Shown in pieces: positions 1 through 7,264 of a DNA stretch of 40,818 bases (position 1 is its first letter; each line of letters opens with the position of its first letter). Position numbers and translations under genes: made by a program. The DNA comes from Pseudomonas sp. ICMP 561. Lineage in GTDB: Bacteria; Pseudomonadota; Gammaproteobacteria; Pseudomonadales; Pseudomonadaceae. A model generated the notes under the pieces. The model saw only the letters and a program-made list of their open reading frames with translations. It searched no databases and was not told the origin of the DNA. Location of the stretch: NCBI RefSeq assembly GCF_002699985.1, contig NZ_LKBT01000010.1, forward strand, positions 95,945 to 136,762. The letters run 5' to 3'.

Positions 1-324
1 GCCGATGAACATCAGGGTCGAGGCCAGCAGCAGGGCATAACCGAGGATGCGGCTGTGCAGGCCAAAGCCGTGTACGACGATCGCGAGCAATGCCGACAGC
101 ACAAAGCCCAGCGCCGTTGCGACGTGGGTATTGGCGATGTATTTGTCCCGAGCCACGACATGGTGCAGATCGACCATGTAACGCTTGGGCATGGCCAACA
201 ATCCGCCGAGCAGGTCGACTTTAGAGGCTCGGCCGTTGCGCCACATATTCACCCGCCGCACAGCCCCCAGGACAGCAAAGCCCAGAGCAGCGAACAGCAA
301 GATGGGAAGCAGTGTGTTCAGCAT
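1..324 (-). CDS. dgcB: DgcB, dimethylglycine demethylase iron-sulfur subunit (N-terminal part)
   Basis: Only the first 108 codons are in the window; the gene runs off the left edge. The product starts MLNTLLPILLFAALG, a membrane-type segment at residues 1-24. Then follow MWRNGRASKVDLLGGLLAMP and YMVDLHHVVARDKY, and a second hydrophobic stretch near residues 72-108. This pattern matches my memory of DgcB, the membrane-associated ferredoxin/cysteine-rich partner of DgcA that passes electrons from dimethylglycine demethylation towards an electron transfer flavoprotein. The cysteine-rich part would lie outside the window. It follows dgcA on the same strand after a 377-bp gap filled with REP doublets, so it may rely on its own promoter or on read-through. 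The identification rests on sequence recall plus the dgcA neighbour. Confidence 0.82.
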   Translation of the reverse strand, partial: MLNTLLPILLFAALGFAVLGAVRRVNMWRNGRASKVDLLGGLLAMPKRYMVDLHHVVARDKYIANTHVATALGFVLSALLAIVVHGFGLHSRILGYALLLASTLMFIG

Positions 325-367
325 GTGAAGCTCCTACGGCGCGCGGTCCGACAGAGGTCATCGGTCT

Positions 368-481
368 CCTGTAGGAGTGAGCTTGCTCGCGATCCAGTGC
401 GCAGCGCTGGCAATGGATTCAAATTCAAACCCGATTGAAGGCCGTTCCGGCCTTATCGCGAGCAAGCTCACTCCTACAGGG
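368..481. repeat. REP doublet (REPIN) 1 between dgcA and dgcB
   Basis: Core GTAGGAGTGAGCTTGCTCGC at 371-390 faces its inverted copy ending CTCACTCCTACAGG at 480, with about 65 bp between. This is the classic REPIN layout of Pseudomonas. Confidence 0.9.
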
Positions 482-494
482 GTACTCGTTTCTT

Positions 495-586
495 CTGTGG
501 GAGCTGGGCTTGCCCGCGATTGAGGCGCCGCGGCTCATAAGGCCAACCTCGTCATCATTCATCGCGAGCAAGCTCGGCTCCTACAG
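495..586. repeat. REP doublet 2 between dgcA and dgcB
   Basis: CTGTGGGAGCTGGGCTTGCC faces AAGCTCGGCTCCTACAGG in inverted orientation. The core is a variant (GGGCTTGCCCGC) of the one in the preceding doublet. Confidence 0.88.
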
Positions 587-601
587 GGGTATTCGGTGTT
601 T

Positions 602-693
602 CCTGTGGGAGCCGGGCTTGCCCGCGATAAAGGCGCTGCGGTCTATCAGGCAAACCACGTCATCGTTCATCGCGGGCAAGCGCGCTCCTACGG
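602..693. repeat. REP doublet 3 between dgcA and dgcB
   Basis: CCTGTGGGAGCCGGGCTTGC faces CGGGCAAGCGCGCTCCTACG in inverted orientation. It ends 8 bp short of the dgcA stop codon. With the two preceding doublets it fills essentially the whole dgcA-dgcB gap. Confidence 0.88.
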
Positions 694-700
694 GATCGAC

Positions 701-2761
701 TTAGAAGTCCTTACAAAGACGCAAACCGTCATAGATCGCTGCATGGGTATTACGCTGTGCCACGCAGTCCCCAATACGGAACAGCAAGTACCCGTCACCC
801 GGTTCGCTCAAACAAGGTTGCGGCTGAATAGCGAACAACGCTTCGATGTCGATCTGGCCCTTGTTACGCGAATCTGCTTTCAACGCGTAATACAACTCTT
901 CGTCCGGGCGCACACCGTTTTCAACGACCACCTGATCCACTACCCGCTCTTCTTTGGCACCGGTGTATTCGTTTTCCAGTACAGCCACCAGCTTGTCGCC
1001 TTCGCGGTAGACCTTCTCCAGCATCATGTCGCCGGTCATGATCACTTCTTTCGGATACATGCTGCGGTAGTAAGTCGGGAACGACGTGCCGCCAATGGCA
1101 ACGCCCGGCTTGATGTCATCAGTGACGATCTCCACCTGGCTGCCTTTGTCGGCCAGGAAGTCAGCCGTCGACATCCCGGTGAATTCACAGATAGTGTCGT
1201 AGACCAGCACGTTCTTGCCCGGCGCGACCTTGCCGTCGAGGATGTCCCAACTGCTGACCACCAGACCTTCAGCCGCGCCCCAATGTTCGTTTTGCTCCAG
1301 AAAAGGATGACCGCCCACCGCCAGCACGACGATGTCCGGACGCAGATCCATGATGGTCGCCGGGTCTGCCGCCGTACCCAGGCGCAGATCGACTTTCAAA
1401 CGCGCCAGCTCCAGCTGGAACCAGCGAGTGATGCCTGCAATCTGGTCACGCTGCGGGGCTTTCGAGGCGGTGGTGATTTGCCCGCCGATGAATTCTTTCT
1501 TCTCGAACAGCGTCACGTCATGACCGCGCTCGGCCGAAACCCGTGCAGCTTCCATCCCCGCAGGCCCGGCACCGACGATCACCACCTTGCGCTTCGGCCC
1601 GGTGGATTTTTCGATGATGTGCGGCACGCCCATGTATTCACGAGAGGTCGCGGCGTTCTGAATACAAAGAACGTCAAGGCCCTGGTATTGGCGGTCGATG
1701 CAGTAGTTGGCACCGACGCACTGTTTGATCTGGTCAATCTGGCCCATCTTGATCTTGGTGATCAGGTGCGGGTCAGCGATGTGCGCGCGGGTCATGCCGA
1801 CCATGTCGACGTAACCACCTTCAAGAATCCGCGTAGCCTGATTCGGGTCCTTGATGTTCTGCGCGTGCAGCACCGGTGCCTTGACCACTTCCTTGATACC
1901 GGCCGCCAGATGCAGGAACGGCTCCGGTGGGTAACTCATGTTCGGAATAACGTTGGCCAGGGTGTTGTGGGTATCACAGCCCGAGCCGACGACGCCGATG
2001 AAGTCGATCATGCCGGTCTGGTCGTAGTACTTGGCGATCTCCTTCATGTCTTCGTGGCTGAGGCCATCCGGGTGGAATTCGTCACCACAGATGCGCAGGC
2101 CGACGCAGAAGTCAGGACCGACCTCCTTGCGCACCGCCTTGATCACTTCCAGGCCGAAACGCATGCGGTTTTCGAAGCTGCCGCCCCACTCGTCCGTTCG
2201 CTTGTTAACCCGCGGGCTCCAGAACTGGTCGATCATGTGCTGGTGCACGGCTGACAGTTCGACACCGTCCAGGCCACCGGCCTTGGCCCGCGCCGCAGCG
2301 CTGGCGTAGTTGCCGATCACGCGCCAGATTTCTTCCGGCTCGATGGTCTTGCACGTCGCACGGTGCACTGGCTCGCGGATGCCCGAAGGCGACAGCAACG
2401 TCGGCCAATGGTCGCCGTCCCAGCGGGAGCGACGGCCCATGTGGGTAATCTGGATCATGATCTTGGCGCCGTGCTTGTGCATGGCGTCCGCGAGATTCTG
2501 GAAGTGCGGGATGATCTTGTCGGTCGCCAGGTTGACCGACTTCCACCAGCTTTGCGGGCTGTCGATAGCGACGCTGGATGAACCACCACAAATCGCCAGG
2601 CCGATACCGCCCTTGGCTTTTTCCTCGTAGTACTTCACATAGCGGTCCGTGGTCATGCCGCCATCGGTGGCGTAGACCTCGGCGTGCGCGGTGCTCAATA
2701 CCCGGTTACGGATCGTGAGTTTGCCTATCTGGATAGGCTGAAACATCGCTTCGAAAGCCAT
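701..2761 (-). CDS. dgcA: DgcA, dimethylglycine demethylase flavoprotein subunit
   Basis: 686 aa. DgcA is the flavoprotein that oxidatively demethylates dimethylglycine to sarcosine in glycine-betaine catabolism. Residues 1-370 form an Old-Yellow-Enzyme/trimethylamine-dehydrogenase-type TIM barrel (FQPIQIGKLTIRNRVLSTAH at the start; AVHQHMIDQFWSPRVNKRTD and GVELSAVH inside). A second, dinucleotide-binding half begins near residue 390 with KVVIVGAGPAGMEAARV. A cysteine cluster before it reads CVGANYC...C; the family's Fe-S cluster normally has four cysteines (CxxCxxxC...C), and here the second is an alanine. The start is followed directly by the conserved N-terminus MAFEAMFQPIQIGK. The V4R gene lies 15 bp upstream and dgcB follows downstream. 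The long ORF on the opposite strand (596-2254) is a shadow caused by GC-rich codon use. Confidence 0.93.
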   Translation of the reverse strand: MAFEAMFQPIQIGKLTIRNRVLSTAHAEVYATDGGMTTDRYVKYYEEKAKGGIGLAICGGSSSVAIDSPQSWWKSVNLATDKIIPHFQNLADAMHKHGAKIMIQITHMGRRSRWDGDHWPTLLSPSGIREPVHRATCKTIEPEEIWRVIGNYASAAARAKAGGLDGVELSAVHQHMIDQFWSPRVNKRTDEWGGSFENRMRFGLEVIKAVRKEVGPDFCVGLRICGDEFHPDGLSHEDMKEIAKYYDQTGMIDFIGVVGSGCDTHNTLANVIPNMSYPPEPFLHLAAGIKEVVKAPVLHAQNIKDPNQATRILEGGYVDMVGMTRAHIADPHLITKIKMGQIDQIKQCVGANYCIDRQYQGLDVLCIQNAATSREYMGVPHIIEKSTGPKRKVVIVGAGPAGMEAARVSAERGHDVTLFEKKEFIGGQITTASKAPQRDQIAGITRWFQLELARLKVDLRLGTAADPATIMDLRPDIVVLAVGGHPFLEQNEHWGAAEGLVVSSWDILDGKVAPGKNVLVYDTICEFTGMSTADFLADKGSQVEIVTDDIKPGVAIGGTSFPTYYRSMYPKEVIMTGDMMLEKVYREGDKLVAVLENEYTGAKEERVVDQVVVENGVRPDEELYYALKADSRNKGQIDIEALFAIQPQPCLSEPGDGYLLFRIGDCVAQRNTHAAIYDGLRLCKDF

Positions 2762-2776
2762 GACACGATCCTCGAC

Positions 2777-3307
2777 TTACAACGGTTTGACGATGAACAG
2801 GCCGTCGTCATGGCCTTCTTCCGAACCGCCGTAAACCTGCTCGGCGACCGTACGAATCGGGCTGCCTGCTGCGGCGAGAATCTGATCCATGGCGCCGGCA
2901 AACCAACCGGTGAACATGTAATCAACCTTGCGACCGACTTTGCCGTAGACGTACACAAAGCAGGAGTGCTCAAGCTTGACGCTGGCGGTGCCTTTCTCCA
3001 GATCGATGTCTTGAATCTTGAACAGCCCCCAGCCACGCTGCGACAGACGCTTCATGTAGTGTTCGAATACTGCAACGCCTTCCAGACCGTGGCATTCAGC
3101 TTCTTTCTCGCACCAGTGCCACGCGGATTTGTAGCCCGCCTTGTAGAGAATGTCAGCGTAGGCATCAGCGCCCAGTACTTCTTCAATGCCCATGTGGTTG
3201 TTGACGAAAAAGTGGCGCGGCACGTACAGCATCGGCAACGCATCAGAGGTCCAGACGCCGGTTTCGCTGTCGACTTCGATAGGCAGTTGCGGGGCGATTT
3301 TAGCCAT
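2777..3307 (-). CDS. V4R-domain protein of the dgc cluster (DUF5943 type)
   Basis: 176 aa, cytoplasmic, no signal peptide. The N-terminal half carries LYVPRHFFVNNHMGIEEVLG and YKAGYKSAWHWCEKEAECHG. The C-terminal part resembles a 4-vinyl-reductase (V4R) small-molecule-binding fold, with LEHSCFVYVYGKVGRKVDYM and FTGWFAGAMDQILAAAG. In other pseudomonads this gene (PA5397 in P. aeruginosa, from memory) sits between the dipeptidase and dgcA and belongs to the GbdR glycine-betaine regulon. It is cotranscribed here: 91 bp after the dipeptidase and 15 bp before dgcA. Its biochemical role is not established; a ligand-binding or accessory role in dimethylglycine demethylation is only an inference from position. 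Confidence 0.75.
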   Translation of the reverse strand: MAKIAPQLPIEVDSETGVWTSDALPMLYVPRHFFVNNHMGIEEVLGADAYADILYKAGYKSAWHWCEKEAECHGLEGVAVFEHYMKRLSQRGWGLFKIQDIDLEKGTASVKLEHSCFVYVYGKVGRKVDYMFTGWFAGAMDQILAAAGSPIRTVAEQVYGGSEEGHDDGLFIVKPL

Positions 3308-3398
3308 GGGGTCAAACTCCAGATGTTCGGGGTACGCCCACTGCGCGAAATGGCAGCGGGGTGATCAATTCAGTAAAGGTTTTGCTCGTGATCGGGGG

Positions 3399-4376
3399 TT
3401 ACTCGCCCCAGACATCCTTGAGCACGTTGACCCAGTTCTCGCCCATGATCTTGCGCACCACACGCTCGGAGTGGCCGCGCTTGAGCAAGGTCTCGGTCAG
3501 GTTCGGGAACTCGCCAACCGTGCGGATACCCAGCGGGTTGATGATCTTGCCGAAGCTGGTCAGGCGGCGGGCGTAGCCCTTGTCGTGGGTCAGGTATTCG
3601 AAGAAGTCCTGACCGTGCCCCTGAGTGAAGTCGGTGCCGATACCGATGGCGTCTTCGCCGACGATGTTCATGGTGTATTCGATAGCTTCGGCGTAATCGT
3701 CGATGGTCGACTCAATGCCTTTGGCGAGGAACGGCGCAAACATGGTTACGCCTACGAAACCGCCGTGATCGGCGATGAACTTGAGTTCTTCGTCGGACTT
3801 GTTGCGCGGGTGCTCTTTAAGACCGGACGGCAGGCAGTGGGAGTAGCAGACCGGTTTTTTCGATTCGAGGATGACTTCTTCTGAAGTCTTGGAACCGACG
3901 TGGGACAAGTCGCACATAACGCCGACCCGGTTCATTTCAGCGACGATTTCGCGGCCGAAACCCGACAACCCGCCATCACGCTCGTAGCAGCCGGTGCCCA
4001 CCAGATTCTGGGTGTTGTAGCACATCTGCACGATGCCCACGCCGAGCTGTTTGAAGATCTCGACGTAGCCAATCTGGTCTTCATAGGCATGCGCATTCTG
4101 GAAGCCGAAGAGGATGCCGGTCTTGCCCAGTTCTTTCGCCTTGCGGATGTCGGCGGTGGTACGTACCGGCATCACCAGGTCGCTATTTTCGCGCATCAGC
4201 TTCTGGCTTTTGCAGATGCTGTCGATAGTCGCCTGGAAACCTTCCCACACCGACACGGTGCAGTTGGCCATGGTCAGACCGCCTTTGCGCATGTCTTCAA
4301 ACAGCTCGCGGTTCCACTTGGCGATGATCAGCCCGTCAATAACGATGCTGTCGGCGTGTAATTCGGCTGGGCTCAT
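3399..4376 (-). CDS. M19-family (renal-type) dipeptidase of the dgc cluster
   Basis: 325 aa, begins MSPAELHADSIVIDGLIIAK. Family M19 dipeptidases are zinc enzymes that cleave dipeptides; in this genomic setting (PA5396-like) the true substrate is uncertain. Visible family features are an aspartate near the start (VIDGLI), RVGVMCDLSHVGSKTSEEVI with the metal-binding histidine, KPVCYSHCLPSGLKEHPRNK with the second histidine, and IGIGTDFTQGHGQDFF with an aspartate late in the barrel. It is the first gene of the minus-strand run dipeptidase - V4R protein - dgcA. A TATATA stretch and a repeated AAACGACA motif lie just upstream. GbdR control is expected from what is known in P. aeruginosa but is not proved here. 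Confidence 0.85.
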   Translation of the reverse strand: MSPAELHADSIVIDGLIIAKWNRELFEDMRKGGLTMANCTVSVWEGFQATIDSICKSQKLMRENSDLVMPVRTTADIRKAKELGKTGILFGFQNAHAYEDQIGYVEIFKQLGVGIVQMCYNTQNLVGTGCYERDGGLSGFGREIVAEMNRVGVMCDLSHVGSKTSEEVILESKKPVCYSHCLPSGLKEHPRNKSDEELKFIADHGGFVGVTMFAPFLAKGIESTIDDYAEAIEYTMNIVGEDAIGIGTDFTQGHGQDFFEYLTHDKGYARRLTSFGKIINPLGIRTVGEFPNLTETLLKRGHSERVVRKIMGENWVNVLKDVWGE

Positions 4377-4386
4377 CAGGCTGTCC

Positions 4387-4396
4387 CTTTATATAA
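4387..4396 (-). promoter_or_regulatory. Candidate -10 region for the dipeptidase-dgcA transcript
   Basis: On the minus strand the sequence reads ACTTATATAAAGGGACAGCC immediately before the dipeptidase ATG. The TATATAA could be a -10 box or could simply be AT-rich leader next to the AAAGGGA Shine-Dalgarno-like stretch. No clear -35 box is visible, as expected for an activator-dependent promoter. Confidence 0.35.
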
Positions 4397-4482
4397 GTGC
4401 TGATTAGGTACTGGCGCGCCGAATCGTATGCCGACGCTATTGAGGCCAGCATATGCCTGAGGGTCGGCCGAGCCGGGTGCAA

Positions 4483-4521
4483 AAACGACAGGGGGTTTGC
4501 CGAAAGCGTCAAGAAACGACA
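4483..4521 (-). promoter_or_regulatory. Direct repeat of AAACGACA, possible AraC-type activator site
   Basis: AAACGACA occurs at 4483-4490 and again at 4514-4521, 31 bp apart (about three helical turns), upstream of the dipeptidase. Direct repeats at whole-turn spacing are typical of AraC/XylS-family activators, and GbdR, the known activator of this gene set, belongs to that family. I cannot confirm that the motif matches the GbdR consensus. Confidence 0.35.
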
Positions 4522-4619
4522 AAGGGCGACAGGACGCTGTCGACGTGTATCTCGCCAAACTGTTCTTTAGGCCGCGCTTAGGCCAGAATCCAGCTCATCA
4601 AATGGAGTGGAGAGACTCG

Positions 4620-5030
4620 ATGAACAAGGTTTTCCTGGCTTTGGTTCTTTTGGCGACCGGCATAGCGGGCGCTCATGCAGCACAAAACCCTGATGTCTCG
4701 CCATGCGACGGTGTCGAAGAAGACCAACAAACCCTCGAGTGCTCCAAGTACAGCCGCGACACGGCCGAGGAATTGCTGAAAGAGAACTTCCAGAACCTGT
4801 TGCAGCGGGTTAACACTCAGTTCGGGGCGAACAAGTCCCAGGCCAACGCCTTCGCCGAAAAACTCAAGACTGCCCAGCTGGCCTGGGAGAAGCTTCGCGA
4901 CGCCGATTGCGCGGTGGAAGTGTTCCCGGCAGCGGCTGGCAGCAAAGCGTTCAACATCGCCCAGAACGATTGCCTCGCGCGTACCAGTGATGAGCGCTCC
5001 GAGTATCTGGAATCCATCGCGCAGGAATGA
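4620..5030 (+). CDS. Secreted LprI-like (DUF1311) small protein
   Basis: 136 aa. I chose the ATG at 4620 because it is preceded by a purine-rich GGAGTGGAGAGAC site and gives a clean signal peptide: MNKVFLALVLLATGIAGAHA, with cleavage likely after AHA. The mature protein has four cysteines (SPCDGVE, LECSKYS, DADCAVEV, NDCLART). Its helical body includes QLAWEKLRDADCAVEV, the typical core of the lysozyme-inhibitor LprI N-terminal family (DUF1311). A longer in-frame ORF starting at 4497 would put the signal peptide inside the protein and is rejected. It is a stand-alone plus-strand gene, divergent from the dipeptidase. A role in binding lysozyme or other periplasmic partners is known for some relatives only; none is claimed here. 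Confidence 0.75.
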   Translation: MNKVFLALVLLATGIAGAHAAQNPDVSPCDGVEEDQQTLECSKYSRDTAEELLKENFQNLLQRVNTQFGANKSQANAFAEKLKTAQLAWEKLRDADCAVEVFPAAAGSKAFNIAQNDCLARTSDERSEYLESIAQE

Positions 5031-5090
5031 ACACCTGAATGAGCTATGGTGTCTGCCTTTTTATCCAGGCAGTTACGTAAAGGCTCATTC

Positions 5091-5510
5091 ATGATCATCT
5101 GTGGTGTAGAAATCAAAGGCAGCGAGGCTATTTTTGCATTGGCGACCCGCCAGCAAGGTGGCCTCGAACACTTGCCGCTGGCGACCAAGAAGCTGGCACT
5201 CGAAGACGATGACGAGTCTGCCAACGTCAAAACCTTCGCGACCCAGATCGCCAGCTTTGTGCGTGAAAACGGCATCAGTCATGTGGTTATCAAGAAGCGC
5301 AGCAAAAAAGGCGAGTTTGCAGGCGGCCCGACCACGTTCAAGATCGAAACGGTTTTCCAGTTACTACGCGATTGCGAAGTAACCTTGTTGTCGCCACAAA
5401 CCATCAATGCGCAGAACAAGAAACATAACTTCGACCTGCCTGCTTCGCTGAACAAGTATCAGCATGAAGCTTACAAAGCGGCGTGTTCTGGGTTGATGAA
5501 GAGTAAATAG
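5091..5510 (+). CDS. DUF3010 family protein
   Basis: 139 aa, cytoplasmic. I chose the ATG at 5091 (MIICGVEIKGSEAIFAL), since this is the conserved beginning of the family; an in-frame start at 5046 adds 15 residues with no family resemblance. The N-terminal MIICGVEIKGSEA and the middle HVVIKKRSKKGEFAGGP suggest a small RNase-H-like fold (a glycine/acid beta strand followed by a lysine-rich loop), but this is an impression from pattern only. The C-terminus (NKYQHEAYKAACSGL) is well conserved in relatives I remember. Function is unknown. It stands 60 bp after the LprI-like gene and may be cotranscribed with it. A REP array begins 8 bp after its stop codon. Confidence 0.7.
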   Translation: MIICGVEIKGSEAIFALATRQQGGLEHLPLATKKLALEDDDESANVKTFATQIASFVRENGISHVVIKKRSKKGEFAGGPTTFKIETVFQLLRDCEVTLLSPQTINAQNKKHNFDLPASLNKYQHEAYKAACSGLMKSK

Positions 5511-5517
5511 AAATACC

Positions 5518-5971
5518 GGGCTCCTACCCGCAATTGCGCAGGCTCAGGCTTACCGCGTTTAAAGGTAGGAGCCAACTCGTTGGCGAGAGGGCCTGACGCG
5601 TTTCTTCAGGCACGCCGCCTCGCGAACAAGTTCGCTCCTACCCAGAAATTGTGCAGGCTCAACACTTTCAAAGGTAGGAGCCAACTTGTTGGCGAAAGGG
5701 CCTGACACGGTTCTTCAGGCTCGCCGCCTCACGAACAAGTTCGCTCCTACCCAGGAATTACGCAGGTTCAAAACTTTTAAAGGTAGGAGCCAACTTGTTG
5801 GCGAGAGGGCCTGACCCGGTTCTTCAGGCACGCCGCTTCGCGAACAAGTTCGCTCCTACCCGGGCAAAACGCGCAGGCTCAACACTTTTAAAGGCAGGGG
5901 CCAACTTGTTGGCGAACGGGGCTGACGCGGTTCTTCAGGCACGCCGCCTCGCGAACAAGTTCGCTCCTACC
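5518..5971. repeat. Tandem array of four REP doublets plus a truncated fifth
   Basis: Four near-identical units start at 5564, 5673, 5782 and 5893 (period 109-111 bp). Each contains GGTAGGAGCCAACTTGTTGG, a conserved middle (TGACGCGGTTCTTCAGGCAC) and the inverted end CGAACAAGTTCGCTCCTACC. Even the 25-30 bp linkers (GCAGGCTCAACACTTT) are repeated. A leading fragment at 5518-5560 is the right half of a lost unit. The array grew by tandem duplication of a whole REPIN plus linker. It lies between two genes that converge on it (DUF3010 and madM). Confidence 0.93.
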
Positions 5972-5985
5972 GTGATATAGCGTCA

Positions 5986-6750
5986 TCACCCGACGATAGC
6001 GCGCACCACGAAGTACAACAACGACGGCCCCAGCAGGCAGCCCAGTCCGGTGTGGAACGTTGCCGTCAACGCGCCGTAAGGCACCAGTCGCCGATCCGTT
6101 GCGGCAAGGCCAGCCGTCACACCACTAACGGTGCCCGCCAGACCGCCGAAAACCATTGCCGAGCGCGGGTTATCCAGCCCCATCCAGCGCGCCGCCATCG
6201 GGGTGCCGACCATCACGATGATCGCCTTGATCAAGCCAGTCGCGATCGACAACGCCATCACATCCGATGTCGCCCCCAATGCCGCGCCAGTGACCGGGCC
6301 AACGATATAGGTCACTGCACCCGCGCCAATGGTGGTCATGCTTACAGCATCGCGATAGCCAAACACCCAGGCGATGCTCGCGCCGACAATGAACGGCAGG
6401 ATCGTGCCAAGCAGCAGCGCAATCACGCCAATCAATCCGGCTTTGCGCGCTTCAGTTGCCTGCACTTCAAACGCCGTGGCAACGATGGCGAAGTCACGCA
6501 GCATGGCGCCGCCCATCAGCCCGATACCGGAAAACAATGTCACGTCCGCCAGGCCTTTTTGGCCACCGGTCATCGTGCCGCCGACCCACGCCAGAACCAG
6601 GCCGATGACAATGGCGATGGCCGAGCCATGCACCCTGCCGAACGTCAGCCGCTTGGAAAGCACGACAGAAATCCACATCACCACGCCCACAAACGCAAAT
6701 GCCGTCACCAGCCCGTTGCTGATCAAACCCTTATCAATGATTTCCCACAT
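5986..6750 (-). CDS. madM: MadM, malonate transporter subunit
   Basis: 254 aa, a polytopic inner-membrane protein (about eight hydrophobic segments) that works with MadL as a malonate importer. Glycine-rich membrane segments include LFSGIGLMGGAMLRDFAIVA, TIGAGAVTYIVGPVTGAALG and GGLAGTVSGVTAGLAATDRR, which are characteristic of MadM. It is the last gene of the malonate operon: its ATG lies 1 bp after the madL stop. The gene ends only 15 bp before the REP array; no clear intrinsic terminator is visible in between. Confidence 0.93.
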   Translation of the reverse strand: MWEIIDKGLISNGLVTAFAFVGVVMWISVVLSKRLTFGRVHGSAIAIVIGLVLAWVGGTMTGGQKGLADVTLFSGIGLMGGAMLRDFAIVATAFEVQATEARKAGLIGVIALLLGTILPFIVGASIAWVFGYRDAVSMTTIGAGAVTYIVGPVTGAALGATSDVMALSIATGLIKAIIVMVGTPMAARWMGLDNPRSAMVFGGLAGTVSGVTAGLAATDRRLVPYGALTATFHTGLGCLLGPSLLYFVVRAIVG

Positions 6751-6751
6751 A

Positions 6752-7192
6752 TCAGCGGCTCCCTGCTGGCGTTGGCGAAGGCGTTGGTACCGGCGTGATG
6801 CCCGGAATGATCACCGGCTCTTCCGGAGGCAGCGGCTCGCCCTTGTTGATGCGGCTGATCAAGGCAATGGTGCAACCGCACAAGACCACCGAGCCGACGG
6901 CTGCGAGTACGGCGACAGGGCCGCCTTTGAGGGCCGTGACGACGTTTTGCTGCGCCGCCATCGCGACCACCACCGGGATGTACATAGCGCCCCAGAAACC
7001 GACGCCCATCTCGCATTCCTTGCTCATACCGCCGCGCTTCTCCATCCACAGACGGGCACAAATCAGCAGGATCATCGCGATCCCGACACCACCCACGTTG
7101 GATTTGACGCCCAGCATTACGCCAAGCAAGTCACCGAGAATCACCCCTGCCAGCATGCAGATAGCCAGCAGTGCTACACCGTAGATAATCAT
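6752..7192 (-). CDS. madL: MadL, malonate transporter subunit
   Basis: 146 aa, with about four hydrophobic segments (MIIYGVALLAICMLAGVILG, GVGIAMILLICARLWM, FWGAMYIPVVVAMAAQQNVV, GPVAVLAAVGSVVLCGCTIA). It is the smaller partner of MadM in malonate uptake. The tail is proline/threonine-rich (PGITPVPTPSPTPAGS), as is usual for MadL. The ATG is preceded by TGAGGAATAACAAT, a good Shine-Dalgarno site. A 72-bp gap separates it from mdcH, the largest gap in the operon. Confidence 0.92.
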   Translation of the reverse strand: MIIYGVALLAICMLAGVILGDLLGVMLGVKSNVGGVGIAMILLICARLWMEKRGGMSKECEMGVGFWGAMYIPVVVAMAAQQNVVTALKGGPVAVLAAVGSVVLCGCTIALISRINKGEPLPPEEPVIIPGITPVPTPSPTPAGSR

Positions 7193-7264
7193 TATTGTTA
7201 TTCCTCAGTTTGCCTTACGAAGTTGTTGTTCTTGTTCTTCGAAACGGTCCAACGTCCGTGCGCT

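Noticed and set aside
596..2254. 552-codon plus-strand ORF opposite dgcA
   Set aside because: It is the antisense shadow of dgcA in GC-rich sequence. It has no family motifs, and dgcA is clearly coding along the whole span.
5518..5971. CRISPR array
   Set aside because: The period is about 110 bp, the intervening segments are nearly identical rather than unique spacers, and the repeats are REP doublets; no cas genes nearby.
5795..5980. 61-codon ORF inside the REP array
   Set aside because: It is the repeat itself translated (LQARRFANKFAPT twice) and has no independent support.
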